A stretch of DNA of 64,000 nt, from the NCBI GenBank assembly GCA_002707365.1, contig PAMQ01000017.1:114500-178499 (forward strand), read 5' to 3'. Each line of letters starts with the position of its first letter. Positions within the stretch are counted from its first letter, which is position 1. Below are positions 18,161-27,018 of this stretch, piece by piece. This DNA is from Trueperaceae bacterium (GTDB lineage Bacteria > Deinococcota > Deinococci > Deinococcales > Trueperaceae). Below the pieces are notes generated by a model. It was given only the letters and a program-made list of their open reading frames with translations. It had not been told where the DNA came from and searched no databases. Made by a program: the position numbers and the translations under genes.

Positions 18161-19039
18161 ATGCACGCCGTGAGGCGTAACGAACTATACTTTCGAAGGT
18201 TTGTAGCAGGTGCTGAGCCTGATGGCGATAGTTTTGTATTGCGTTGGTCCGGAACAGCTGTAATGGGTATCATAAACGTTACGCCAGACAGTTTTAGTGA
18301 CGGTGGGGCGTATGGTAGCCCTAAGGAAGCAATTGATGCAGGTCGGCTCATGGCGGCTAGTGGGGCATTGATGATTGATGTGGGAGGAGAATCTTCGAGG
18401 CCCGGCGCTCGACCTGTTTCTGCGGAAGAGGAACTCAGGCGGGTGTTGCCGGTTGTCGAGGTGCTTGCCTCGGATGGGTTGATTGTCAGCATTGATACTA
18501 CCAAGGCGATCGTAGCAAAGTCAGCTCTAGCTGCTGGAGCTAGCCTTGTTAACGATATTGGGGGACTAAGGGATCCCGAAATGCGCATTACATGTGCTAA
18601 TGCCGGTGTGCCTGCGATTCTAATGCATATGCGTGGTTTACCTGCCTCGATGCAGGAAGACCCTGTGTATCGGGATGTGGTTTCAGAAGTCAGTAAAATT
18701 TTACATCAGAGTGCAGAGTTAGCCCAAAAAGAGGGCGTCCCGGATGTTATTTTGGATCCTGGAATAGGATTCGGCAAGAGCTTTGAACACAATTTGATGC
18801 TTCTCCGCTCCCTCCCAACAATTGCTAAGGGTCGTCCTATGCTGGTTGGGGCCTCTCGTAAGAGTTTAGTTGCTCGCCTTACTGGAGAGTCAAACCCTGC
18901 GGCTCGGGACCCTGGAAGTATCGCTCTGCACCTTATGGCAGCTTCGCTCGGCGTGGCGATGGTCCGGGTCCATAATGTTGAGGCTCATATTCAAGCGCTC
19001 CGGGCTTGGGAGGGCATTCGTGGACAAAATTGTACTTGA
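18161..19039 (+). CDS. folP: Dihydropteroate synthase
   Basis: Condenses pterin pyrophosphate with p-aminobenzoate in folate synthesis, the target of sulfonamides. Motifs: GIINVTPDSFSDGG (~38), IDVGGESSRPGA (~75), VNDIGGLRD, ILMHMRG, LDPGIGFGKSFEHN and VGASRKSLVARL. From the ATG at 18161 it is 292 residues; an in-frame upstream TTG at 18122 lies inside wecB and is not needed. First of three overlapping folate genes. Confidence 0.96.
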   Translation: MHAVRRNELYFRRFVAGAEPDGDSFVLRWSGTAVMGIINVTPDSFSDGGAYGSPKEAIDAGRLMAASGALMIDVGGESSRPGARPVSAEEELRRVLPVVEVLASDGLIVSIDTTKAIVAKSALAAGASLVNDIGGLRDPEMRITCANAGVPAILMHMRGLPASMQEDPVYRDVVSEVSKILHQSAELAQKEGVPDVILDPGIGFGKSFEHNLMLLRSLPTIAKGRPMLVGASRKSLVARLTGESNPAARDPGSIALHLMAASLGVAMVRVHNVEAHIQALRAWEGIRGQNCT

Positions 19040-19379
19040 GGGACTAGCATTTCATGGTAATCACGGTGTGTTTGAAGAAGAGGTACGGTTTGGTTCCCGG
19101 TTCATTGTTGACGTTGAGTTGTATTTTAAGATTCCAGATCACGACGAATTAGTAAACACTGTGGATTACGGCAGAGTTTATGAAGTAATTCGGGAGGAGG
19201 TAACGGGAAAGCGTTATCAGTTAATTGAGATTCTGGCCCACAGCATCGGTGGGCGCATTCTGGATTCTGAGCCCATTGTTTGCCGAATAATTACTCGAGT
19301 CCATAAGCCTCATGCACCTCTTCCCGGCATATTTGGTGATGTTTATGCAGAGGTGGTCCGTGATCGAACCAATATCTAG
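19020..19379 (+). CDS. folB: Dihydroneopterin aldolase
   Basis: Cleaves 7,8-dihydroneopterin to the 6-hydroxymethyl compound. The 119-residue protein starts VDKIVLEGLAFHGNHGVFEEE, exactly the family N-terminus, and holds the conserved DYGRVYEVI and LAHSIGGRIL segments and a late Lys-Pro motif. GTG start at 19020, with GGGAGGG upstream, overlaps folP by 20 bases. Confidence 0.95.
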   Translation: MDKIVLEGLAFHGNHGVFEEEVRFGSRFIVDVELYFKIPDHDELVNTVDYGRVYEVIREEVTGKRYQLIEILAHSIGGRILDSEPIVCRIITRVHKPHAPLPGIFGDVYAEVVRDRTNI

Positions 19380-19890
19380 CGGCGAAGCAGCCTATATTGC
19401 AATAGGCAGTAATCTTGGAGAGTCATACGAACATCTTCTTTTCGGCGTAAATAACTTGAGTTCAATTGGGCGTGTGATTGCCCGATCGAGTATTTATCAA
19501 ACTGTTCCAGTTGGTGGACCTCAAGAACAATCGTGCTTTCTCAATGCTTTGGTGATCGTTGAACCTATTGGATATTTTAAGGGACAACCTGAAAGAATTT
19601 TAAAGGTTCTCTTAGATATTGAGCATCGACGTGGCAGGATTCGCGACACCACTTGGGGTCCTCGAACCTTAGACCTAGATCTTATCTGCCTAGGGGATTT
19701 AGTGGCAAATAAGACCGGCCTAAAGGTCCCTCACCCGAGGATGATGGACCGAGCTTTTGTACTAACACCACTTTGTGAAGTAGATTCGGAGTGGACTCAT
19801 CCAATTACAGGCGATCGGGCGTGTGAAGTGCTTATTAAGCTAGATACCTCTGGTGTGGTCCGGACTGAACTAAGTTGGAGAAAACGCTAG
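19360..19890 (+). CDS. folK: 6-hydroxymethyl-dihydropterin pyrophosphokinase (HPPK)
   Basis: Transfers pyrophosphate from ATP to the pterin, the step before FolP. Motifs: YIAIGSNLGE (~11), the conserved RDTTWGPRTLDLDLI (~98) with the two metal-binding Asp, and PHPRMMDRAFVLTPL. About 176 residues from GTG 19360, which has a GAGGTGG ribosome site inside folB; it overlaps folB by 20 bases. Confidence 0.95.
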   Translation: MIEPISSGEAAYIAIGSNLGESYEHLLFGVNNLSSIGRVIARSSIYQTVPVGGPQEQSCFLNALVIVEPIGYFKGQPERILKVLLDIEHRRGRIRDTTWGPRTLDLDLICLGDLVANKTGLKVPHPRMMDRAFVLTPLCEVDSEWTHPITGDRACEVLIKLDTSGVVRTELSWRKR

Positions 19891-19901
19891 GCGTGGGAGC
19901 G

Positions 19902-20645
19902 ATGCGTATTTTTGCTATTGGCGATCCTCATTTGTCGAGCGTGAAGCCGAAACCAATGTCGGTCTTTGGTCCGAGATGGGCAGGCCATCCGGACCTATTG
20001 TTCCAAGAGTGGAGTCGCGTGGTGGGAGAAAGAGATCTTGTAATGATTCCCGGGGACCTATCTTGGGCTATGACGCTGCAAGAGGCAATGCCTGATTTAG
20101 AAGCGATCGCAAGCTTGCCCGGAAAAAAGGTTATTGTTCGGGGGAATCACGATTATTGGTGGCCTTCAATAAGTAAGCTAAGGGCGGCATTACCAGATGG
20201 AATGTGGGTTATTCAAAATGATGCCTTAGTGTTTGATGACATTGTAATTGCTGGTACCCGTGGGTGGACTTGCCCGGGTAGTAACGGATTTACTGCAGAG
20301 GATCAGAAAATTTATCAAAGAGAACTCCAACGATTAGATCTATCGCTTAAAGCCGCTTCACAGTGTGGCGGGTCGAGGTTAGTAGTAATGCTTCATTATC
20401 CCCCAACTAATTCACGTTTGGAGCCTTCGGGTTTTACTGAACGTTTAATTCAGGCTGATCCCGAGATAATTGTTTATGGCCACCTGCATACCGAGCAGCA
20501 TGTACAAGTGCCTTTAATGGGTAAGGCAGATGTCCATTTTGTGGCGGCTGACGCTTTGGGATTCACCCCAAAGGTTGTCGGAACCTACGGTAAGGCTAGG
20601 ATGGAGCAGAGTAGCTTATCAAAAGACCAAATAAACCAAGGATAA
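19902..20645 (+). CDS. Calcineurin-like metallophosphoesterase
   Basis: Predicted metal-dependent phosphohydrolase of the COG1768-like group. Visible metal motifs: AIGDPHLSS (4-12), MIPGDLSWAM (~48), VIVRGNHDYWW (~80), VMLHYPPTNS (~160) and YGHLHTEQH (~190). About 247 residues. It follows folK by 11 bases; an alternative TTG at 19875 overlaps folK. It might supply the phosphatase that dephosphorylates dihydroneopterin triphosphate, a step with no universal enzyme, but that is only suggested by position. Confidence 0.8.
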   Translation: MRIFAIGDPHLSSVKPKPMSVFGPRWAGHPDLLFQEWSRVVGERDLVMIPGDLSWAMTLQEAMPDLEAIASLPGKKVIVRGNHDYWWPSISKLRAALPDGMWVIQNDALVFDDIVIAGTRGWTCPGSNGFTAEDQKIYQRELQRLDLSLKAASQCGGSRLVVMLHYPPTNSRLEPSGFTERLIQADPEIIVYGHLHTEQHVQVPLMGKADVHFVAADALGFTPKVVGTYGKARMEQSSLSKDQINQG

Positions 20646-20646
20646 T

Positions 20647-21048
20647 TTAGGCTTTCGCTACAAAACTGTTGTTGTCTGCATGTGGAAGTGGTTGTGGTGT
20701 GCTATCACCTGTCATTCTTTTAAAATGTGTAATAGCATTTTGACCTCGTTCCCAAGTTAACAAGATCATTTCGGCTCCGAGTTGACTCGGAAAGTCTACA
20801 AGTCCGGATTCAATATCGTGCAATTGAACACCCAGTTTATCTAGTTCTACTTTGCGTTCACGAATTACTGTTACTAGAGATCCTATTTCTCGTGCTAAAT
20901 TCTGTGCTTGGAGGCTTTTAGATCTCAGACTCTTCAACAATTCTCGTAGGTTATTCATGTCTCGTATAGCCTCCTGCATTTCACCAACATTGCAGTCAAC
21001 TACTGGGAGTAAAGTTGTGGCTTCCTCTAGCGTGAACAAACGATACAT
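20647..21048 (-). CDS. DUF2203 family protein
   Basis: Small protein of unknown function, 133 residues. The family pattern is clear: N-terminal FTLEEATTLLPVV, a central helical coiled region (residues 20-80), then the block GVQLHDIESGLVDFPS and ILLTWERGQNAITHFKRM. Members are usually soluble and found in Deinococcota, Actinobacteria and cyanobacteria. It ends two bases from the convergent metallophosphoesterase gene. Confidence 0.75.
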   Translation of the reverse strand: MYRLFTLEEATTLLPVVDCNVGEMQEAIRDMNNLRELLKSLRSKSLQAQNLAREIGSLVTVIRERKVELDKLGVQLHDIESGLVDFPSQLGAEMILLTWERGQNAITHFKRMTGDSTPQPLPHADNNSFVAKA

Positions 21049-21410
21049 CGAGACCGATCCCCCTGCTTCACATTGTAACTTTGACCTGTCCTATATATCT
21101 GTAGTAGCAATTACCCAAAATGACCGAAGATCAGGGCCTTGAATCTAATCAAAACTTTATACTTAATTCAAGACTTCCTAGCCGAAAACATTATGAAGGC
21201 TAATGCGCTTTCCTGTCAATTTAGAACCCTAGAGTGTTCTAACAGGAGGCCTAGGTGGTCTAGGCCTAGATCGATTATTGTATACAAGTAGTTGCTTAGG
21301 GTGCGTGTGAATTAATCGGCGGAAGATATCTATTGAACGGCCACCAATCTAGATTATTCTGTGCCTGAGGCGCTTCCAGGATTCTTACAGCTAATATCTG
21401 TTACAGCTTG
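21049..21410. other. Intergenic region with an 8-bp inverted repeat
   Basis: 362 nt without a gene. It contains the stem-loop AGGCCTAG/CTAGGCCT at 21247-21267 with a 5-nt loop; there is no T-run on either side, so it is not a standard terminator. The promoter of the DUF2203 gene and the 3' end of the acyltransferase gene flank it. Confidence 0.45.
21247..21267. repeat. Inverted repeat AGGCCTAG
   Basis: Perfect 8-bp arms around GTGGT, with two CCTAGG-like cores. Possible operator or RNA hairpin. Confidence 0.5.
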
Positions 21411-22298
21411 TTATTCGTTGTCTGGTTCTTCTGGATCGATTCTGCTTTCTTGTTTTTTGTGAAAGTCTGGATTAGCTCGTATTTCCAAGGGAAGCTTGTG
21501 TTCTGTTGAGTCAACCGTATAGGAAGTGAATCTGGGATCATTTTTACGATCTTTCCACATTCGTGGTCGGGCAGGAATCCCAAGCCCAACCACGTGGGGC
21601 TCTAGATGTTTTGTAGCTAGAGCCATGGCTCCCAGCATACTGTCGTCGGATAAAATTGTGCCCGCTAAGACGGTAGAATGATAAGCCACACGTGCGCCCT
21701 TACCAATAATGGTCCTTTTAAGGCTTACATCATCACTAGCGATTACATCATGGTGATGTGAATAAACATTTGCATAATCTGAGAGGCTAGCGCCATCATG
21801 TATCTCGACTCCACCAATGTCATCAATCAGAACATGACGGTGAATTGTTACGTCGTCCCCAACCTCAATGTTATAACCGACAGAAAATTCAACATATGGA
21901 AAAATTCTTATGTTACGACCTACTTTTTTAAAAATGCGGCTGGCTAATATTGCTCTAATAGGCATGCCAGTGGAAAGGGATTGGCCAAGAGGTGTTGGAT
22001 CTAGACAACGCCAGAGCCATAATAAAGGTTTGACTTTCGCAAATTTGTTTTGATCGGTCGCAATATAGCGCTCAGCTTCGAGAGTTGTTTGCCTAGGATC
22101 CAGCGCAAACGCAGCCAGGGGATCACGTTCTTGAAGTTCTTTATAAGGCGAAGCGTACAAAATGCGTGATAGCAAAGAACAAACTACGTCACTATTATCG
22201 GTTCCGTCGTCGTCAAGTAATTCGGTTAGTTCCCCCATGAAGTTGGTAATCCATTGCTTTGATGTGGGATTAAGAGGGCGTTCAATAAGCCAAGGCAT
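21411..22298 (-). CDS. Hexapeptide-repeat (left-handed beta-helix) acyltransferase
   Basis: Protein of 295 residues. The first 115 residues are helical and unassigned; from about residue 125 hexapeptide repeats run (IRIFPYVEFSVGYNIEVGDD, VTIHRHVLIDDIGGVEIHDG) with a His-rich loop YANVYSHHHDVI that could carry the catalytic His, followed by TIIGKGARVAYHSTVLAG and GLGIPARPRM, the usual end of such acetyltransferases. The tail of 40 residues is charged. The acceptor is unknown. It sits four bases after the PEP-synthase-like gene, so the two probably form an operon. Confidence 0.75.
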   Translation of the reverse strand: MPWLIERPLNPTSKQWITNFMGELTELLDDDGTDNSDVVCSLLSRILYASPYKELQERDPLAAFALDPRQTTLEAERYIATDQNKFAKVKPLLWLWRCLDPTPLGQSLSTGMPIRAILASRIFKKVGRNIRIFPYVEFSVGYNIEVGDDVTIHRHVLIDDIGGVEIHDGASLSDYANVYSHHHDVIASDDVSLKRTIIGKGARVAYHSTVLAGTILSDDSMLGAMALATKHLEPHVVGLGIPARPRMWKDRKNDPRFTSYTVDSTEHKLPLEIRANPDFHKKQESRIDPEEPDNE

Positions 22299-22302
22299 AA
22301 GT

Positions 22303-22947
22303 TTAGTATTCGCTCCCGGAAACTGTTTGGTGCATTATACGACTAACACCGGACCCTGGAATTGATCCCACCTGGATATTTCGGCCAAGGATCTCTTGAA
22401 CGTCTTCCAATAAAGGCTGCGGCGCTGGTATTTCGTTAGGGGGTTGGCACAGTATTGGCCCAGCGAGGTTAGGAGAGTTAACTTTTTTGTTAAGGTGCTG
22501 GGCAATTCGTTCAGCTGTCCACGCCTCACGCCAAAGAGATTTTACGGCCATTAGAGCAGATCTTCCACTGACTTTGATCTGGCCGCCTTGGCCAGGAAGA
22601 CGTATACGTATGTAGTCACCAAGAGGGTCCAAGCTAAGGTAGATGTTGTCTATTACTTCATCAAGTAAATAGTGGGAATCAATCAATGGCTGCGCTTCAG
22701 TCGCCACATCTTCGAGATCATCCTCATCAAGGTTACTTACATCGAGTGACCCTAGTAGATGGTTAAGGCGGGCTTCCAAGTTATTAAGGCGAAAGAATTC
22801 TTCTTCGATCTCTTTCGGTATTACTACGGTTTGGGTTACCGGTATGCCAGCCTCTTCAATAGTTTTTAGGGCTAACAATTCTTTGGGCCAGGATGGATCA
22901 ATTTTGAGTGTTTTGAGGTCGGTTGGGATTGCCCGAAGGGACCGCAT
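22303..22947 (-). CDS. Uncharacterised protein resembling a fragment of the PEP synthase/PPDK N-terminal domain
   Basis: About 214 residues. The N-terminus (LLALKTIEEAGIPVTQTVVIPKE) and the segment ALMAVKSLWREAWTAERI recall the nucleotide-binding N-terminal domain of phosphoenolpyruvate synthase, but the catalytic His and PEP domains are absent and much of the ATP-grasp core is missing. The link is by eye and weak. Coupled to the acyltransferase downstream. GTG 22953 is an alternative start. Confidence 0.5.
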   Translation of the reverse strand: MRSLRAIPTDLKTLKIDPSWPKELLALKTIEEAGIPVTQTVVIPKEIEEEFFRLNNLEARLNHLLGSLDVSNLDEDDLEDVATEAQPLIDSHYLLDEVIDNIYLSLDPLGDYIRIRLPGQGGQIKVSGRSALMAVKSLWREAWTAERIAQHLNKKVNSPNLAGPILCQPPNEIPAPQPLLEDVQEILGRNIQVGSIPGSGVSRIMHQTVSGSEY

Positions 22948-23011
22948 GATCACTTAACATTGTAACAGGGTAATTAAGTAACTCCAGTTCTATGCGTGTC
23001 ATGGGTCGTGA

Positions 23012-23017
23012 TAAACT
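23012..23017 (+). promoter_or_regulatory. -10 box, leaderless PASTA gene
   Basis: TAAACT six bases before the GTG start at 23024; no Shine-Dalgarno. Confidence 0.5.
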
Positions 23018-23023
23018 TCCGCC

Positions 23024-24259
23024 GTGAGTTCGGTATTGGATTCAGAGAAGCAACGGTCAGGGACAGGTCGACTTATCTTGCTGATGATTCTGCTTGGCCT
23101 GGTCCTTGTAACTAGTTTTGTTGCTTTACGAAAATTTTTCGAGATTAAGGAGGTGCCGCTTCCTGACGTCATCGGACTTGATTTGCGAGATGCAATTCGT
23201 GTGCTCCATCTAGCTCAGTTGAAAGTTAGTACTTACCCTGAGTCTGTTCCTAAAGCAGGGATCAATCAGGTTACTTCACAAAGTCCTTTTCCAAATTCCG
23301 TTCTCAGGCCAGGTCGACGTGTGAGCCTTGGTGTTAATACACCTAGGGAGGCTTTTCCGGTTCCTAGTGTGGTGGGCCTAGACCTTGATGAGGCTAAACG
23401 TGTAACGATTGTTGTCAACATGGAAATTTCTGAAGTGAATTACGGTTTCAGCGAACTACCGATTGGGCGCATTATTTCGCAGGTGCCAAAGGCAGGAGAA
23501 TCCTTAAACGGATTAGAGGGTCTTTCCTTGAATGTGAGCCGAGGTCGGGCACAAACAGTCGTGTCAATTCCCGACCTTCGAGGGACAACGATCGAACTTG
23601 CAGTTAACGGCTTAAAGGATATAGGGTTCCGGCGGATAGAAACCGTTCCTTCGTTACTCAGTTTAGGCCAGGCGGGATTGGTGCAATCTCAACGTCCTCA
23701 GGCTGGAGCAGAGGTAACAACAAGCACCCCAATCATGCTTTCTTACAGTCTTTCGGGGGATCAGATTGTCAGGATACCTAGTTTGCAGGGTCTTGATTTA
23801 AGACAGGCTGAGCTACTAATTCGTGGAGCCGGACTCGTTTTAGGCAAGGTCAACTTTGTTGATGAGGTAGACGAACCCCCGAACATATTGTTGTGGGAGC
23901 CGGTTGGACATACCATAGTTGGGTCAATGGTTAGCTTGGTTGTAAACAGAGATCAAAGGGGATCAACCGGGAACTCTATACAATTGGGGGAAGGAATTTT
24001 CCAGCAAGGACGAGAGGAATCTAATGATGAGTCCCGGGCCGATCGGAGAGTTGTACCAATCATATTTGACTCAGTCAAGCTCGGATTTAATCAGGAATTT
24101 CATTTACGACTTGTTGTCTCAGATGCTGGTGGGTTACGCACTGTTATTGATCGTCGCGTTAATGGTGGAGAGGTGGTTTCGACTAAGGTTACGGTCTTTG
24201 GAGACGCCGAGATACAAACGTTTATTGATGGTCGGTTTTACCAGGCTTGGAGCCCCTAA
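23024..24259 (+). CDS. Membrane-anchored PASTA-domain protein without a kinase
   Basis: 411 residues. A single membrane helix at about 16-36 (LILLMILLGLVLVTSFVAL) is followed by four PASTA repeats outside the membrane, beginning near residues 45 (PLPDVIGLDLRDA), 113 (PVPSVVGLDLDEA), 181 (VSIPDLRGTTIEL) and 247 (VRIPSLQGLDLRQ), then a linker and a C-terminal beta domain of about 85 residues. PASTA repeats bind peptidoglycan fragments or muropeptides; the usual cytoplasmic Ser/Thr kinase is not here. A cell-wall sensor or structural role is an inference. Its 3' end overlaps the convergent rhodanese gene by 38 bases. Confidence 0.85.
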   Translation: MSSVLDSEKQRSGTGRLILLMILLGLVLVTSFVALRKFFEIKEVPLPDVIGLDLRDAIRVLHLAQLKVSTYPESVPKAGINQVTSQSPFPNSVLRPGRRVSLGVNTPREAFPVPSVVGLDLDEAKRVTIVVNMEISEVNYGFSELPIGRIISQVPKAGESLNGLEGLSLNVSRGRAQTVVSIPDLRGTTIELAVNGLKDIGFRRIETVPSLLSLGQAGLVQSQRPQAGAEVTTSTPIMLSYSLSGDQIVRIPSLQGLDLRQAELLIRGAGLVLGKVNFVDEVDEPPNILLWEPVGHTIVGSMVSLVVNRDQRGSTGNSIQLGEGIFQQGREESNDESRADRRVVPIIFDSVKLGFNQEFHLRLVVSDAGGLRTVIDRRVNGGEVVSTKVTVFGDAEIQTFIDGRFYQAWSP

Positions 24260-24554
24260 CGTGTTGATATGCCCGCCAAGAGAGTAGACCCCCATCAACG
24301 GTGTAGACCTTACGAAACCCTGCAGCTTTAAGGTAGGCCCCAACAAGATCGCTATAAAGACCTCGATCGCAGATTAGGTACACAGGGGTTTCTTTGGGTA
24401 GGTCAGGAAGTGCGCCTGCTGAAGCACTTTCTGGGGATAAACTGGGAATTTCTTTTATAGGGTCGCGTTTAGAAAGAGCCAATGGGCGAGCGTCGAAAGC
24501 TGCAGCGCCCTTTTCTAACTGTTGTTCAAAGGTTTTAACATCTATTCTTTTCAT
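24222..24554 (-). CDS. Rhodanese-like sulfurtransferase domain protein
   Basis: Single rhodanese domain, 110 residues. The active-site Cys is in VYLICDRGLYSD (~77), followed by the domain-typical AYLKAAGFRKVYTVDGGLLSW. The loop after the Cys is CDRGLYS, close to CxxGxRS-type loops. It could move sulfur or act as a persulfide carrier; no partner is adjacent. TAGGAT lies seven bases upstream of the ATG. Confidence 0.85.
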   Translation of the reverse strand: MKRIDVKTFEQQLEKGAAAFDARPLALSKRDPIKEIPSLSPESASAGALPDLPKETPVYLICDRGLYSDLVGAYLKAAGFRKVYTVDGGLLSWRAYQHVRGSKPGKTDHQ

Positions 24555-24561
24555 AGGTTTA

Positions 24562-24567
24562 ATCCTA
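24562..24567 (-). promoter_or_regulatory. -10 box, leaderless rhodanese gene
   Basis: TAGGAT on the minus strand, seven bases before the ATG at 24554. Confidence 0.45.
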
Positions 24568-24932
24568 GTTATTTAGATACAGCTAGAATGTTTTGAAGGT
24601 AAGTGTCCATTGTCGAATGCACTAAATAGACGATCCCAAATTACTTCTATTAACGATATAAACAAACCCATAAGCATAGAGTACACTGCCAGGCTCTGGA
24701 ACCGACGTATTTAGTTGCCAAATGGGAAGGAAAGAGGCAACTCTAAACATGCTTTTCCAACTTGAAGTAACAGAAAATGATTCATTGAGTTTAAGGGGAT
24801 TATTTACGAATATTTTTTGCTGAACTTTACTTCGTGGAGGTGTGATAGTTGGGGTTGTCGTATTTCAAGTAAGCAAGGCGACGAGTACGTTTTGAGGTTG
24901 ATTATAACTTTGGTTTCCAGAGGAAACTAAGG

Positions 24933-24938
24933 TATCGT
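24933..24938 (+). promoter_or_regulatory. -10 box, leaderless ubiX
   Basis: TATCGT six bases before the GTG start at 24945. Confidence 0.45.
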
Positions 24939-24944
24939 GACGCC

Positions 24945-25532
24945 GTGGCTATAGGTGGAGTTAATTTACAGCGACTTGTCGTTGGTATTTCCGGTGGGAG
25001 TGGAATAGTTTACGCCTTAGATCTACTAGATACTTTATCTCCGTTATCGGTTGAGAGTCATGTTGTGGTTACCGCGGGAGCTAAGCGAGTTATAGCTGAA
25101 GAGTACAGGGAGCCTTCTCTGGATTCTGAAATCCCAGCTGACGTCTTATATAACAATACCGATTTGGGGGCTGGGATTGCCTCTGGGTCCTATCGGACCA
25201 TGGGTATGGTGGTAGTCCCCTGTAGTTCTGGAACTTTGGCAAAGATTGCTCAGGGGTTTACTGACAATTTACTCACTCGGGCTGCACATGTGACTCTAAA
25301 AGAGCGTAGGCCATTAGTTCTAGTGGTTCGTGAAGCACCATTTTCAAGGCCCATGTTAGTCAATATGCTTGCTTTACATGATGCTGGCGCTATTATTTTG
25401 CCAGCGTCCCCAAGCTTCTACCACAAACCCGGAAGCATAACGGAGTTAATTGGGACGGTTACTGCACGCGTATTGGATCGGGTCGGGATAGTACACGACC
25501 GGTCTCCGAGGTGGAAAGAAGCTGATGTCTAA
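24945..25532 (+). CDS. ubiX: Flavin prenyltransferase UbiX
   Basis: Makes prenylated FMN, the cofactor of UbiD-type decarboxylases. The 195-residue flavoprotein has VGISGGSGIVYALDLLDTL at the N-terminus, the conserved VVVPCSSGTLAKIAQGFTDNLLTRAAHVTLKERRPL region (~85-120) and PAFYHKPGS-like PASPSFYHKPGSITEL. No ubiD is in the window. First gene of a run with ispD and ispE, linking prenyl donor supply and prenyl transfer. Confidence 0.95.
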   Translation: MAIGGVNLQRLVVGISGGSGIVYALDLLDTLSPLSVESHVVVTAGAKRVIAEEYREPSLDSEIPADVLYNNTDLGAGIASGSYRTMGMVVVPCSSGTLAKIAQGFTDNLLTRAAHVTLKERRPLVLVVREAPFSRPMLVNMLALHDAGAIILPASPSFYHKPGSITELIGTVTARVLDRVGIVHDRSPRWKEADV

Positions 25533-26195
25533 ATGGGGTTGGATGGTTTTTCAGCGTTAATTCCAGCTGCAGGTGAAGGAAATAGGTTGGGGCTAGGCCC
25601 CAAGGCATTTGTGAGGCTAGGTAGTCGAATGCTTTTGCAGTACGTTGTAGAAGCATTCCGACCGTACGCTCAGGAAATTATTGCTGCGGTCCCTAAAGAT
25701 CAGGTTAGCCAAGCGAAAGATCTTTTACCAGGAGTCAAAGTTATTGTTGGTGGTGACACGAGGCAACAGACTGTGCGGAGGCTAGTGGCTTTAGCCACTA
25801 AAGATTTGGTACTTGTACACGATGTCGCACGACCGCTTCTGAGGGCAGATGTGATACGAAGAACTGCTAGAGCCGCAGCTGAAAATGGTGCAGCAACAGC
25901 GGCAGTACCTGTTCAAGATAGTTTGATGGATATTGATACGGAGACTATGGTCAACAGGGAAAGTCTGTGGGCAATACAAACTCCTCAAGCGTTTCGACGG
26001 GAAGTTCTCCTTAGGGCACATGAAACTGCTTTCCAAAACGGACGTTGTGGTACGGACGATGCGGGTTTAGTTCGTGAACTCGGGCATCCGGTTACTCTTG
26101 TAAAGGCTGATTCTCTTCTTTTAAAGATTACTACGCAAGAAGACTTATTTATTGCGCGATCGGTAATAAGGAGTGACTATCCTATAGATGAATAG
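25533..26195 (+). CDS. ispD: 2-C-methyl-D-erythritol 4-phosphate cytidylyltransferase
   Basis: Third step of the MEP isoprenoid pathway: CTP plus MEP to CDP-ME. The 220-residue protein shows LIPAAGEGNRLG and GPKAFVRLGSRMLLQ (CTP site), VLVHDVARPLL, AIQTPQAFRREVL and GTDDAGLVRELGHPV. It begins directly after the ubiX stop with no gap and overlaps ispE by eight bases. Confidence 0.96.
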   Translation: MGLDGFSALIPAAGEGNRLGLGPKAFVRLGSRMLLQYVVEAFRPYAQEIIAAVPKDQVSQAKDLLPGVKVIVGGDTRQQTVRRLVALATKDLVLVHDVARPLLRADVIRRTARAAAENGAATAAVPVQDSLMDIDTETMVNRESLWAIQTPQAFRREVLLRAHETAFQNGRCGTDDAGLVRELGHPVTLVKADSLLLKITTQEDLFIARSVIRSDYPIDE

Positions 26196-27018
26196 TTTGC
26201 GAATTAAGGCACCAGCGAAGATAAATCTAGGCCTTGGTGTAATGGCAAAGCGAGGCGACGGGTTTCATGAAATTGACACTCTTTTAGTACGGCTTGCTCT
26301 GCACGATGTTGTTAACCTCAAAGTAATTCCTAAGGGCATTAATATTGCTTGTAACGATACAAGGGTTCCTAAAGGAAAAGATAACCTAGCGGCTCAAGCG
26401 GCCCAGTCCTATTTCGATGCGACAGGAGTGAAAGGGGGGATAGCTATAGAGATTGATAAAAATATACCCGTTGCTGCTGGTTTAGGTGGGGGGTCAAGCA
26501 ATGCAGCGGCAGTCCTTCTTGGTCTTTTGCAACTCTATCCACACCAAGTTGACTTACTCTCGTTAGCTCAAGAGCTAGGTAGTGATGTTCCTTTTTTTGT
26601 GCTGAATTTACCTGCTGCCCGCGCAAGAGGTAGGGGAGAAAGGTTACAAGAAATTGGCATCACTAAGCGGGAAGTTGTTCTTATTAATCCAGGGATCGAA
26701 GTTCGGTCTAAAGATGCCTATAGGGCTTTAAATAATTTTACTCCAAGACTACAAATAGCTAACATATTAACGGCCTTGGGCGGCCAAGGTGAATTGCGTT
26801 ATTTTAACGGCTTGCAATCTGGGATATCTCGGAGACATGCCGGTGTCCGGTCAGCTCTCAAGGCTCTCCGAGGACAAAAGTTGGAAGGTGTACTAATGTC
26901 TGGTTCTGGGTCTACCTGCTTTGGGTTAGCCTCTGGTTGTGAAAGCGGACTCGATATTGCCAGGAAATTACGATCAGATAATCCGACATGGTGGGTGCAC
27001 ACCACGACTTTAGGTTGA
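26188..27018 (+). CDS. ispE: 4-diphosphocytidyl-2-C-methyl-D-erythritol kinase
   Basis: GHMP kinase that phosphorylates CDP-ME, the step after IspD. 276 residues; APAKINLGLGVMAKRGDGFHEIDT (N-terminal substrate site), PVAAGLGGGSSNAAAVL (ATP loop, ~93), LGSDVPFF and MSGSGSTCFGLA (~237) are present. Last gene of ubiX-ispD-ispE; ispH lies separately at 53.9 kb. Confidence 0.96.
   Translation: MNSLRIKAPAKINLGLGVMAKRGDGFHEIDTLLVRLALHDVVNLKVIPKGINIACNDTRVPKGKDNLAAQAAQSYFDATGVKGGIAIEIDKNIPVAAGLGGGSSNAAAVLLGLLQLYPHQVDLLSLAQELGSDVPFFVLNLPAARARGRGERLQEIGITKREVVLINPGIEVRSKDAYRALNNFTPRLQIANILTALGGQGELRYFNGLQSGISRRHAGVRSALKALRGQKLEGVLMSGSGSTCFGLASGCESGLDIARKLRSDNPTWWVHTTTLG

Larger units (their letters stand above)
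24555..24944. other. Divergent intergenic rhodanese/ubiX
   Basis: 390 nt with no supportable gene. It contains the two near-start -10 boxes (24562-24567 minus; 24933-24938 plus). I see no tRNA or clear riboswitch. Confidence 0.45.
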
